A stretch of DNA of 64,000 bases from an uncultured Eubacteriales bacterium. GTDB lineage: Bacteria > Bacillota > Clostridia > Lachnospirales > Lachnospiraceae. Within the stretch, counting starts at the first letter, position 1. Every line of letters begins with the position of its first letter. The notes below the pieces were generated by a model, which saw only the letters and a program-made list of their open reading frames with translations, ran no database searches and had not been told where the DNA came from. The position numbers were made by a program, and so were the translations under genes. The stretch covers positions 186,001 to 250,000 of the forward strand of contig CASFBK010000002.1 in the NCBI GenBank assembly GCA_949292785.1, in the 5' to 3' direction. This document shows, one piece after another, positions 16,265 through 25,286 of the stretch.

Positions 16265-19200
16265 TTACTCAGAAAATATATTAGTCCAAGAAAGTGTTGG
16301 TCACCTTCTTGAAGATGAACTTGGTTGGAGAGTCGAACTTGCTTATAATACAGAAGTCCTTGGAGAAAATGGCACCTTTGGGCGTAAATCCTACAAGGAC
16401 ATTCTTTTGGTGCGTTATTTTAAAGAGGCATTGCAAAGGCTAAATCCATGGATGACACCTGCACTCGTAGAGGATGCACTGAAGACATTTACGAGGCATC
16501 TTTCTACATCTTCTTTAATGCAGATTAATGAGGAAAAATACGGTTATATTCGTGACGGGATTCCGGTAAAGGTAAAGAAACAGAACGGACAGATAGAAGA
16601 AAAGAGAGCGATGGTGATTGATTTTGAACATCCAAATGATGAAGAACGAAATCAATTTCTTGCCATAAAAGAACTTAAAATTCATGGGGATTTGTATCGC
16701 AGGCGTACGGATATTGTAGGATTTGTGAACGGGATTCCACTTCTATTTATTGAATTGAAAAAGAATTCTGTGGATGTGCAGAATGCATATACAGATAACT
16801 ATACAGATTATCTTGACACAATACCGCATCTTTTCTACTATAATGCATTTTTGATGCTTTCGAATGGAACAGAGGCAAAGGTAGGAACGTTGGGGAGTAA
16901 ATATGAATTTTTTCATGAGTGGAAACGTCTTTCTGAGCAGGAAGAGGGAAGCGTAGCACTGGAAACAATGCTTCGAGGTATTTGTAAGAAAGAGAATTTC
17001 CTTGATTTATTGGAGAATTTTATTCTGTATGATCATTCTGATGGAAAGACAGTTAAAATCCTTGCAAGAAATCACCAGTATCTTGGTGTGAATGAGGCGA
17101 TAAAGGCGTATGAAGCCCGTAAACTTAACAATGGTAAACTCGGTGTATTCTGGCATACACAGGGCTCTGGAAAAAGCTACTCTATGGTATTTCTTTCTCA
17201 AAAAATCCGTAGAAAGTTTGTAGGTTCTCCTACAATCGTTGTACTTACGGACAGAGAAGAATTGAATACACAGATATCGGATACTTTTGAAAACTGTGGT
17301 TTGCTTGGTAAGACAAAGGCATCAAAATTTGTTGCGACAAGTGGAGATGATTTGATAAAAAAATTAAAAGGTAATCCAAGTTTTATATTTACTCTTATCC
17401 AGAAATTTAATAAGAAGACAGAAGAACCGATTATTCCAGATTATGATATCATTATCATGTCGGATGAAGCACACAGAAGTCAATATGGAGTATTTGCGGA
17501 TAATATGGTAGCGCTTTTGCCAACGGCTTCCCGTATTGGTTTTACAGGTACTCCTCTTTTATCAAACGATAATATCACAGAGCGTACCTTTGGTGGGTAT
17601 ATATCAATTTATGATTTTAAACGCGCGGTGGAAGATAAGGCTACAGTTCCTCTTTACTACGAGAACAGAGGCGAGAAAATATTAGATATCAAAAATCCGG
17701 ATATTACAGACAAAATCCTTGATGCAATTGAGGCTGCTGATTTGGATGAAGAACAGGAAGAAAAACTGGAGCATGAATTTGAAAAAGAAATCCATTTGCT
17801 GACAGCAGAGCCAAGACTGCGTTCGGTGGCGAAGGATTTTGTATCGCATTATTCGGATTTGTGGACAAGTGGGAAAGCGATGTTTGTATGCTTGAATAAG
17901 GTTACGTGCGTTCGTATGTATAATTATGTACAAGAGTACTGGCAGGAGGAAATCAAGAAACTGGAAAAGGAACGCAAGATGGCCTCACAACAGGACAACT
18001 TGGAAATTGACCGAAAAATCAGGTGGATGAAGGAAACGGAGATGGCAGTTGTTATCTCTCAGGAACAGAATGAGATTCAGACATTTAAAAAGTGGAATCT
18101 GGATATAAAACTGCATCGTGAGAAAATGGAGAAGAGAGAGCTTGATAAAGAATTCAAAGACAAAGATAATCCATTAAGAGTAGTCTTTGTGTGTGCGATG
18201 TGGCTTACCGGATTCGATGTAAAATGTTTGTCTTGTCTTTACTTGGACAAGCCTTTGAAGGCGCATACTTTGATGCAGACCATTGCAAGGGCAAATCGTG
18301 TGGATGAAGGAAAAAGTAATGGCCTAATCATTGACTATATCGGAATTGTAAAAGCACTCCGAAAGGCTTTGGCAGATTATACAGCAAATGTAGGAGGGAG
18401 AAGCACAGATCCAACCATTGATAAAGGAGAATTAATTGAGCATATATTGGAGGTCATAGCTACGGCAGAGGAATTCTTGCGGTGCAAAAATTTTAAACTG
18501 AAAGAGCTTGTAGAAGCAAAGGATTTTGCAAAGTTGGCATTATTACAAACTGCAGCTAATGCGGTATCAGAAAGCAGAGAAACGAAAAAACAGTTCATGA
18601 CATATGGGAATGAGATGAATCGGATGATGAAGTATCTTGATAGACACGACATTTCAGACGAAGACAGAAAAAAGAAAGATGCAATCATTGCCATTTGTGA
18701 TGAATTAAGAAAAAAGAAGAAACATGTTGATAACGTTGATTTGATGGTGCAGATTAATGGTATTTTGGGTGATTATATAATAATAGAGCAAACACCTGAA
18801 GATAGAAGTTTTGCAAAGCGTTTTGATATTAGCAAGATTGATTTTGATTTATTGCGTAAAGAGTTTGCCAAAGTGAAAAGGAAAAATCTTATGATGATGG
18901 ATTTGGATGAACTTATTCGTGTGCGTTTGGATGGTATGTTGAAAGAAAATCCAAAGCGTGTAGATTATTATGAACGTTACCAGAAGATTATTGAAGAATA
19001 TAATAGCGAGCAGGATAGAGCCAATATCGAAAAAACATTTATGGAGCTTATGGATTTGGCTAATTCCATGAATCAAGAAGAACAGAGATATGTCAGAGAA
19101 GGGTTTTCCAGTGATGAAGAATTATCCCTCTATGATTTGCTTTTTGACGAAAATCTTTCAAAGGAAGATATTAAGAAAATCAAGAAAGTTGCTGTAGATT

Positions 19201-19397
19201 TACTTGCCAAGATTAAGGCAAAGATATCTGAACTTGATCATTGGACAGATAAACAGGAAACTAAGGCAGAAGTTGATACTTTGATAGGCAAGATCCTTTG
19301 GGAAGAACTGCCGGAGAGTTATTCGGATAGTGCGATATTTACATATAGACAAAAAATTTATGAGTATGTGTATATGAGGTATAAGGAAGTGGCATAA
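16254..19397 (+). CDS. hsdR: Type I restriction enzyme, endonuclease/translocase subunit
   Basis: A 1047-residue HsdR. The PD-(D/E)xK nuclease domain lies at the N-terminus, with Asp in RRTDIVGF (about 153) and IELKK (about 167-171). The superfamily 2 translocase has Walker A TQGSGKSYS (about 302) and the DEAH-like box MSDEAHRSQYG (about 402), then GFTGTPLL and the helicase-C motif QTIARANRVDEG. A helical C-terminal region docks on the methylase core. ATG 16254 follows a GGAG site and continues as MSYDYSENILVQ, a normal family start. It should translocate DNA and cut at a distance from unmodified sites. Confidence 0.95.
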   Translation: MSYDYSENILVQESVGHLLEDELGWRVELAYNTEVLGENGTFGRKSYKDILLVRYFKEALQRLNPWMTPALVEDALKTFTRHLSTSSLMQINEEKYGYIRDGIPVKVKKQNGQIEEKRAMVIDFEHPNDEERNQFLAIKELKIHGDLYRRRTDIVGFVNGIPLLFIELKKNSVDVQNAYTDNYTDYLDTIPHLFYYNAFLMLSNGTEAKVGTLGSKYEFFHEWKRLSEQEEGSVALETMLRGICKKENFLDLLENFILYDHSDGKTVKILARNHQYLGVNEAIKAYEARKLNNGKLGVFWHTQGSGKSYSMVFLSQKIRRKFVGSPTIVVLTDREELNTQISDTFENCGLLGKTKASKFVATSGDDLIKKLKGNPSFIFTLIQKFNKKTEEPIIPDYDIIIMSDEAHRSQYGVFADNMVALLPTASRIGFTGTPLLSNDNITERTFGGYISIYDFKRAVEDKATVPLYYENRGEKILDIKNPDITDKILDAIEAADLDEEQEEKLEHEFEKEIHLLTAEPRLRSVAKDFVSHYSDLWTSGKAMFVCLNKVTCVRMYNYVQEYWQEEIKKLEKERKMASQQDNLEIDRKIRWMKETEMAVVISQEQNEIQTFKKWNLDIKLHREKMEKRELDKEFKDKDNPLRVVFVCAMWLTGFDVKCLSCLYLDKPLKAHTLMQTIARANRVDEGKSNGLIIDYIGIVKALRKALADYTANVGGRSTDPTIDKGELIEHILEVIATAEEFLRCKNFKLKELVEAKDFAKLALLQTAANAVSESRETKKQFMTYGNEMNRMMKYLDRHDISDEDRKKKDAIIAICDELRKKKKHVDNVDLMVQINGILGDYIIIEQTPEDRSFAKRFDISKIDFDLLRKEFAKVKRKNLMMMDLDELIRVRLDGMLKENPKRVDYYERYQKIIEEYNSEQDRANIEKTFMELMDLANSMNQEEQRYVREGFSSDEELSLYDLLFDENLSKEDIKKIKKVAVDLLAKIKAKISELDHWTDKQETKAEVDTLIGKILWEELPESYSDSAIFTYRQKIYEYVYMRYKEVA

Positions 19398-19414
19398 AAG
19401 AGTGGAGGATTACG

Positions 19415-20440
19415 ATGAGTATATGGTTATTTAGAGCCGGTAAAAATGGTGAATATGAAGAGAAATTCTTAACTGATAATAGGATTTATCTCACTTGGCA
19501 AGATCTTAAGATAAATCTTAAGGAGTATAAGGATAGAGCGGTACACTTGCAGAAGCTTCAAGAATTATATCCATCTGAGAAACTTAATACGTTAAAAAAC
19601 TGGGAATCACAAATATATCCGATTGCTCATCGAATGCAGAAAGGGGATTGGATAGTTCTGCCGAGTAAGAGAACCAGTACTATACATATAGGTAAGGTGG
19701 TTGGGGATTATACATACGATGTTAATAATGGTAATCCATATTACCACTATAGGGATATCGACTGGTTTGCAAAAGATATACCGAGAAATAATTTTGATCA
19801 GGATCTTTTATATTCATTTGGAGCATTCATGACTGTATGCAAAATCACAAGAAACGACGCTGAAAAGCGAATCAGAACCATGGCTGATAACAATTGGAAG
19901 ATCCCAGGAATGTCAAATACTGTTTTTTCAGAAGCCGATGATACACATGCAGATTCTTCAACGGATTTAGAAGAAGCAATTTATGACACAATTGCAAAGC
20001 ATATTTATCATAAGTTTAAGGGTTATAAAATGGAGACATTAATAGAAGAGATTCTTAAGGCGAAAGGCTTTACCGTATATCATAGTAAGCAAGGAACTGA
20101 TGGAGGTAAAGACTTATTAGCATCTGGCGGAGAAATGGGATTTGGTTCACCTAAAATATGTGTACAAGTTAAAACACAGGATACACCGGTAGATAGACCA
20201 ATATTGGATCAGTTGGGTGGTGTGATGAATAATGTACAAGCCGAATATGGGCTGCTTGTATCGTGGAATGGATTTAAAGATAGCGTTGCAAGGGAAGAAG
20301 GCAATCAATTCTTTAAGATACGTTTGTGGGATTCTACTGATGTAATAAGTGAATTGTTCAATAATTATGAGAAGATTAGTCCGGTTATTAAAGCAGAAAT
20401 ACCACTTAAACAGATTTGGATGTTAAGTGAGGAAGAATAG
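19415..20440 (+). CDS. Mrr-type restriction endonuclease
   Basis: A 341-residue protein starting 17 bases after hsdR. The N-terminal half (about 1-165) begins MSIWLFRAGKNGEYEEKFL and resembles the sensor-like domain found before nuclease domains in several restriction proteins. The C-terminal half is an Mrr_cat nuclease: METLIEEILKAKGF helix, active-site GTDGGKDLL (about 227-235), and the CVQVK strand (about 249-253), i.e. D...QxK. Mrr-like enzymes cut modified or foreign DNA. It may form a restriction pair with the next methyltransferase or work alone as a type IV enzyme. GGAGG supports ATG 19415. Confidence 0.8.
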   Translation: MSIWLFRAGKNGEYEEKFLTDNRIYLTWQDLKINLKEYKDRAVHLQKLQELYPSEKLNTLKNWESQIYPIAHRMQKGDWIVLPSKRTSTIHIGKVVGDYTYDVNNGNPYYHYRDIDWFAKDIPRNNFDQDLLYSFGAFMTVCKITRNDAEKRIRTMADNNWKIPGMSNTVFSEADDTHADSSTDLEEAIYDTIAKHIYHKFKGYKMETLIEEILKAKGFTVYHSKQGTDGGKDLLASGGEMGFGSPKICVQVKTQDTPVDRPILDQLGGVMNNVQAEYGLLVSWNGFKDSVAREEGNQFFKIRLWDSTDVISELFNNYEKISPVIKAEIPLKQIWMLSEEE

Positions 20441-20459
20441 AGAAAGTGAAGAGATAGTT

Positions 20460-21875
20460 ATGAACAAGAAGTGCCAGGTATTTACGCCTGAAAATTATGT
20501 AAGAGAATTACTAGATAGTGTGGGGTATACACACAATTTATACGGAAAAAAAATACTAGAGAATTCCTGCGGCGATGGCAATATCCTGGTTGTGGTAGTT
20601 CAAAGGTATATTGATGATTGTAGGGCAAATGGTCTGTCTAGAACAAGAATAAAGAATGGACTTGAAAAGGATATTTATGGATTTGAAATTGATGGAAGAC
20701 AACATAAAAAGTGCATTCGTAATCTAGATGAAGTTTTGGAGCGTAATAATATTAAAAAAGTTAATTGGAAAATATATAAAAAAGATTATTTGCGTTGGAA
20801 TGAGAATGTAGAGTTTCAATATATTGTTGGTAATCCGCCATACATAACATATAGCGAATTAAAGAAAAAAGAACAATTATATGTAAAAAACAACTTCCAA
20901 ACTTGCGTTAAAGGTAAGTTTGATTACTGCTATGCGTTTATTGAAAAGAGTATTAACTCTTTAGCGACTGATGGTAAAATGTCATATCTTATCCCAAGTA
21001 GTATTTTTAAAACAGTATTTGGGTACAATTTAAGAGTTTATATGAGCCCATATATTTGTGAGATAAAAGATTATACGCAAGTGAAAATATTTGATAAAGC
21101 ATTAGTTAAATCATCAATAATGGTATTGGATAAGCAACGACAACGAAATGTTTTGAGTTATAAAGATATGACCTTGGGAACACAAGTAGATATTCCTATT
21201 GGACATTTAGAAGAAAAATGGTTTTTTGCTGAAGAAAACGAAGTAGGACAACGACGTTTTGGAGATTATTTTAAAGTGTCTCATGTTGTGGCAACATTAT
21301 TGAATAAAGCATATGTACTGCCGGATGGGGTGTATACTGAAGTAGATAATGGCTATGTTTGTGGAAACCATACCATTGAAAGGGAAGTAGTAAGAAGTAC
21401 TGAAACACCTCGCACACTAAGATATAATAAGCATGAAAAAATTATTTTTCCATACACATATGACGAAAATGGGCTAGTACGCTTTGCTGATGGTGAGTTT
21501 GAACGATTATATCCTGAGGCGGCGGCATACCTGAATGAGTTTCGTGACGATTTAGATAAAAGACAAAGCGATAATAGTGCTAGATGGTATGAGTATGGAC
21601 GTTCACAAGCATTGAGTGGTATGAATAGTCAGAAACTTCTAATCTCAACAGTTGTGACAAATGATGTAGATGTATATGAATTAGAACAAGAATGTATACC
21701 ATATGCTGGAATGTATATTGTGGAAAAGGAAGATAATAATGAATATACATTGACGGATGCAATAAGAATACTTAGAAGTGACGAATTTAAAGAGTATGTT
21801 TTTAAAGTAGGTATACCTATAAGTGGTAAATCAGTGAGAATAACGTCGAAGGATATTGAAAATTATATGTTTTAG
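20460..21875 (+). CDS. N6-adenine DNA methyltransferase (Eco57I/TaqI-like)
   Basis: A 471-residue gamma-class methyltransferase. The order is motif X (QVFTPENYVRELL, residues 6-18), motif I region ILENSCGDGNIL (about 37-48), then the catalytic NPPY (about 125) and LIPSSIFKT. The C-terminal 230 residues are a target-recognition region as in TaqI-type enzymes. ATG 20460 follows weak AGAAAGTGAAGAG. It starts 20 bases after the Mrr-type gene and precedes the GHKL ATPase by 12 bases, so it could protect the host from either the Mrr-like or the HNH nuclease of the same operon. Confidence 0.85.
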   Translation: MNKKCQVFTPENYVRELLDSVGYTHNLYGKKILENSCGDGNILVVVVQRYIDDCRANGLSRTRIKNGLEKDIYGFEIDGRQHKKCIRNLDEVLERNNIKKVNWKIYKKDYLRWNENVEFQYIVGNPPYITYSELKKKEQLYVKNNFQTCVKGKFDYCYAFIEKSINSLATDGKMSYLIPSSIFKTVFGYNLRVYMSPYICEIKDYTQVKIFDKALVKSSIMVLDKQRQRNVLSYKDMTLGTQVDIPIGHLEEKWFFAEENEVGQRRFGDYFKVSHVVATLLNKAYVLPDGVYTEVDNGYVCGNHTIEREVVRSTETPRTLRYNKHEKIIFPYTYDENGLVRFADGEFERLYPEAAAYLNEFRDDLDKRQSDNSARWYEYGRSQALSGMNSQKLLISTVVTNDVDVYELEQECIPYAGMYIVEKEDNNEYTLTDAIRILRSDEFKEYVFKVGIPISGKSVRITSKDIENYMF

Positions 21876-21887
21876 GAGGTGACTTGA

Positions 21888-24023
21888 TTGGAAGAATTGA
21901 AGTATGTTATAGAGGATAGCACAATAGCAGAATTATTAGGCGTACAGAACTTTTCTACAGATGAGGCTGCAATTCTTGAATTGGTTAAAAATGCATATGA
22001 TGCTAATGCTCTGAGCTTACAAATTACATTTCAAGATGATGAGCTTCGATTTAAAGATAACGGAATTGGAATGAATGCAGATGATATAAAAGAGCATTGG
22101 ATGCATATAGGCAAAAGTAGTAAAGATTATGAAATAGTAGATGAAAATAATAAAAAGAGAATACAAGCAGGTTCTAAAGGCGTTGGTAGATTTGCATTGT
22201 CAAGACTCGGACATAATGTGTGTATGAAATCGAAAAGAATAGATTCTGCTGGTGTAATATGGAAAACGGATTGGAATACATCAGTTTTGGATGAAAATAC
22301 TGATATTTGTGATAAAGGAACAGATATTACGATAATCGGACTAAGGGAAAAATGGAATAAAAAACGTATAGACAATTTACGCAAATACTTAGAAAGAACT
22401 TATCATGATACTTCTATGGAGATAAGAATTATTTCTGATGGCTATGATAAAATAGTGTCTGATCATTTTCCTGAGGCTAAAGTAGGTATTAATTGTCGTA
22501 GTAATATTATTTTAAAGTATAGCCAGGGAATTCTGACAACAACAGTGAATTCTGACGAATTTGAAAATGACGCTGTAAAATATTGTTCGGGAATAGATAT
22601 AAAAAAATACGTAAAAAAAACAGATATAGTTAAGGAACTAAAAGGATATCAGATTACAGAACTTTTAGATGAGGATATGAAGTCAGTGATTAATAAAATT
22701 GGTGAATTCTCAGCAAATTTTTATTTTAACATTACTTCAACAAATGATGAAAAAGATAGATTTATGTATAAGTATTTAAATACGCAGGAGAGTATAGAGA
22801 GTGGAATAATACTATATAGAAATGCTTTTAGTATATCGTCTTATGAGGGAAAGAAAGATTGGCTGGGGTTAGGCAAGAGATCAAGAAAATCTCCAGCGGC
22901 AGCTTCACATCCAACGGGTGCTTGGCGTGTGAGGGAAAACCAGATGGCAGGTTATGTTTTGATAGATAAAAAGAAAAATGCAGTGCTTCAAGATATGGCT
23001 AATCGTCAAGGATTGGATGAAAATATTTATTATCAGTTGTTTGTTGAAATTATATTGATAGGCATAAAAGAATTTGAAAGATATAGACAAAGTATTGTAA
23101 GAAAAATAAATGTAAAAAACCAGACAGAAGAACAAAGAGCTACACCTATATCGGATCGTGTTATTAGTAAACCAACATCTGTAAGCGGTCTTACGAAGGA
23201 AGAAGCAAAGCAATTAGCAACAGAAATTAAAGGTTATAAAAAAGAAGGGAAACAGTATCAAAAGGATAAAGAAGCAGTAGAGGCTAGATATAAATATGAT
23301 GTTAGAATTCTAAACGTATTGGCTACAACAGGACTAAAAGCTTCGTCCATAGCCCATGAAATGAAAAATGATAGAAATGCTATATACGATAACTACAATA
23401 ATATAGTAGATGCGTTAAAAGAATATGGTATGTGGGAAGAACTTAATTCTGTTGAAAATACTCGTAAGTCTTATAAGAATGTTCCTTATTTGTTAAAAAG
23501 TAATGATGTAGTTGGAAAAAAACTGATAACGTTTATGGATACAATGTTGGAAGAAATTGAAAAAAAACAATTTGAACCTAGATATCAAAGCATCGCCGAT
23601 ATTTTGTTTGCTATAAAAAATGTATGGGAAAGAGATTATGCATGGCTTAATATTCAAATAATAATGGAGGAGGATATTGTTTATCAGATTTCGGAAGATA
23701 TATTGCAGGTTGTCTTTGATAATCTGATTTTAAATAGCGTACAGCAAAATGAAAATACGCAAAAATTAATTGTGACAATAGTGGCAACGGAAACAAATGG
23801 CTTTCTAAAAATTAAATATAGTGATAGTGGAAAGGGTCTTGATGATAAGTATAAATCAGATCCAATGAAAATTCTGGAGGTACATGAAACAACAAGGACA
23901 AATGGACATGGACTTGGTATGTGGATTGTAAATAATACTTGTACTATGTCAGGAGGAGAAATACAAAAAATAGGTGGAGAAGAAGGGTTTAATATTGAAT
24001 TTACTATAGGAGGAAAGATGTAA
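21888..24023 (+). CDS. Double GHKL ATPase, MORC/Hsp90-like plus histidine-kinase-like
   Basis: A 711-residue protein with two separate GHKL ATPase modules. The first (about 1-380) has the N-box ELVKNAYDAN (31-40), DNGIGM (57-62) and GSKGVGRFALSRLG (95-108), as in Hsp90/MutL/MORC proteins. The second (about 470-711) looks like a histidine kinase: H-box SSIAHEMKND, N-box DNLILNSVQQN, DSGKGL and HGLGMWIV. A coiled charged linker joins them. No membrane segment or signal peptide is seen. TTG 21888 is preceded by AGGAGGT. The stop overlaps the start of the receiver-like gene. MORC-type GHKL ATPases are known in restriction systems, but a fused kinase half is unusual. The role is inferred: a cytosolic sensor that controls the next genes. 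Confidence 0.75.
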   Translation: MEELKYVIEDSTIAELLGVQNFSTDEAAILELVKNAYDANALSLQITFQDDELRFKDNGIGMNADDIKEHWMHIGKSSKDYEIVDENNKKRIQAGSKGVGRFALSRLGHNVCMKSKRIDSAGVIWKTDWNTSVLDENTDICDKGTDITIIGLREKWNKKRIDNLRKYLERTYHDTSMEIRIISDGYDKIVSDHFPEAKVGINCRSNIILKYSQGILTTTVNSDEFENDAVKYCSGIDIKKYVKKTDIVKELKGYQITELLDEDMKSVINKIGEFSANFYFNITSTNDEKDRFMYKYLNTQESIESGIILYRNAFSISSYEGKKDWLGLGKRSRKSPAAASHPTGAWRVRENQMAGYVLIDKKKNAVLQDMANRQGLDENIYYQLFVEIILIGIKEFERYRQSIVRKINVKNQTEEQRATPISDRVISKPTSVSGLTKEEAKQLATEIKGYKKEGKQYQKDKEAVEARYKYDVRILNVLATTGLKASSIAHEMKNDRNAIYDNYNNIVDALKEYGMWEELNSVENTRKSYKNVPYLLKSNDVVGKKLITFMDTMLEEIEKKQFEPRYQSIADILFAIKNVWERDYAWLNIQIIMEEDIVYQISEDILQVVFDNLILNSVQQNENTQKLIVTIVATETNGFLKIKYSDSGKGLDDKYKSDPMKILEVHETTRTNGHGLGMWIVNNTCTMSGGEIQKIGGEEGFNIEFTIGGKM

Positions 24024-24616
24024 TGACCACTTTAAAAATATTATATATAGATGATCATCCAGAGGCGGCTTTATCTAAATATTTGGATAACTACAAGAAC
24101 TCAAACTGTGAAATTGAATATTCAGATATTGAATTTAATCCGGATGAAGGATATGAGAGCTTAATTAATGATCCAGATGTTAAATCTGCGAATATAATTT
24201 TTATAGATTCAAAACTGTTTGAAAACAGAAATGCAATAGCTGGAAAGTTTACAGGAGAAGAATTTAAAATCATTTTAAGAAAATATTTCCCGTTTATAGA
24301 GGTGATTGTAATAACACAAAATGAAATTGCACAAGAATATGAGACAATTTCTAAATATGATCCTAAATGTGGAAAAAAGCCAGAGGAATATTATGACGAA
24401 GAACTGCCAAATTTATTGGAACAATGTATTAGGAATATTTTTGAAGTGCGCAAAATAGCTTCAGAACTGGAAAAAAATACTAGCTGGGAGAAGGTGATGG
24501 TTGAAAAAATAGTAAATTCTGTAAATGGGCAAGGAAAATTTGATGAATTAACTAAAAATGATATCGATGATGTGATAAAAATGTTTCGGCAGTTGCAAGA
24601 AAAAATAGAAAGGTAG
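24023..24616 (+). CDS. Response-regulator-like receiver protein
   Basis: A 197-residue protein whose first 120 residues keep the receiver core: LYIDDH (D10, D11), IIFIDSK (D62, the phosphorylation position), IVITQN (T98) and a lysine pair near 116. The C-terminal 70 residues are helical, without a recognisable DNA-binding output domain. TAATG overlap with the GHKL gene implies coupled translation. It is the natural phosphotransfer partner of the kinase-like half upstream. With no DNA-binding domain, its output is likely a protein contact, perhaps with the HNH protein encoded 4 bases downstream. Confidence 0.65.
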   Translation: MTTLKILYIDDHPEAALSKYLDNYKNSNCEIEYSDIEFNPDEGYESLINDPDVKSANIIFIDSKLFENRNAIAGKFTGEEFKIILRKYFPFIEVIVITQNEIAQEYETISKYDPKCGKKPEEYYDEELPNLLEQCIRNIFEVRKIASELEKNTSWEKVMVEKIVNSVNGQGKFDELTKNDIDDVIKMFRQLQEKIER

Positions 24617-24620
24617 AAAT

Positions 24621-25247
24621 ATGGATTACAGAAGAACAAAGTATTGCCCTGAATTAATTGATGTTCAACAAAAAAAGAAAAAAGTAGAAGATTTAATAAA
24701 AAAAGAGCATCCTTATGCAAAAGATATGCATAGTTATATAAGCAATAATTCTCAAAAATTTAAGATAGAATTTATTAAAGCATATAATGGAAAATGTGCA
24801 TATTGCGGAGCTTCAATCGATTTGATAAAAAAGAGTGAATTTGAAATAGATCATTTTTTATATGAAAAAGCTCCTGTATTTGCAACAAAAAAAGATGCGG
24901 GATATATAGATAATCTGATTTTAGCGTGTCATGATTGTAATCACAATAAAAATGCGTTTTGGGTTGATGAAGAAGGGTTCGATGAGTTGTATCCTGATGG
25001 AGAGAAGGTAAAAAAGGTATTTATTAGAGATGAGTTGTATTATATTCGTATAAATGACGAATATAAAGAGAAAGCAATTGTTAATGAATTTTACGACAAG
25101 CTCCGTTTAGGTTCTGAATTACATAGGTTAGATTATTTGTTAATGAACATAAGCGGTTTGCAACGAGTTTGTGAAGACAATAGTGAGTTGTATGCTGGGC
25201 TTGGAAAAATTTTTGATGTTATAAGACAAAAGAGAAATATTATGTAA
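24621..25247 (+). CDS. HNH endonuclease-like protein
   Basis: A 208-residue protein with a zinc-bound HNH/McrA-type core: CAYCGA (about residue 55), then FEIDHFLYEKA with the catalytic histidine, and LACHDCNHNKN (about 97-107). The rest is helical. It follows the receiver gene by 4 bases. Such HNH proteins nick or cut DNA in restriction and toxin settings. Within this operon it is a plausible effector released or blocked by the GHKL-receiver pair. Alternatives are an independent HNH restriction enzyme or an RNA-directed nuclease. Confidence 0.7.
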   Translation: MDYRRTKYCPELIDVQQKKKKVEDLIKKEHPYAKDMHSYISNNSQKFKIEFIKAYNGKCAYCGASIDLIKKSEFEIDHFLYEKAPVFATKKDAGYIDNLILACHDCNHNKNAFWVDEEGFDELYPDGEKVKKVFIRDELYYIRINDEYKEKAIVNEFYDKLRLGSELHRLDYLLMNISGLQRVCEDNSELYAGLGKIFDVIRQKRNIM

Positions 25248-25286
25248 TGTGTATTAAATAATCCGTTATATTGAGGAGGCTTCTGT

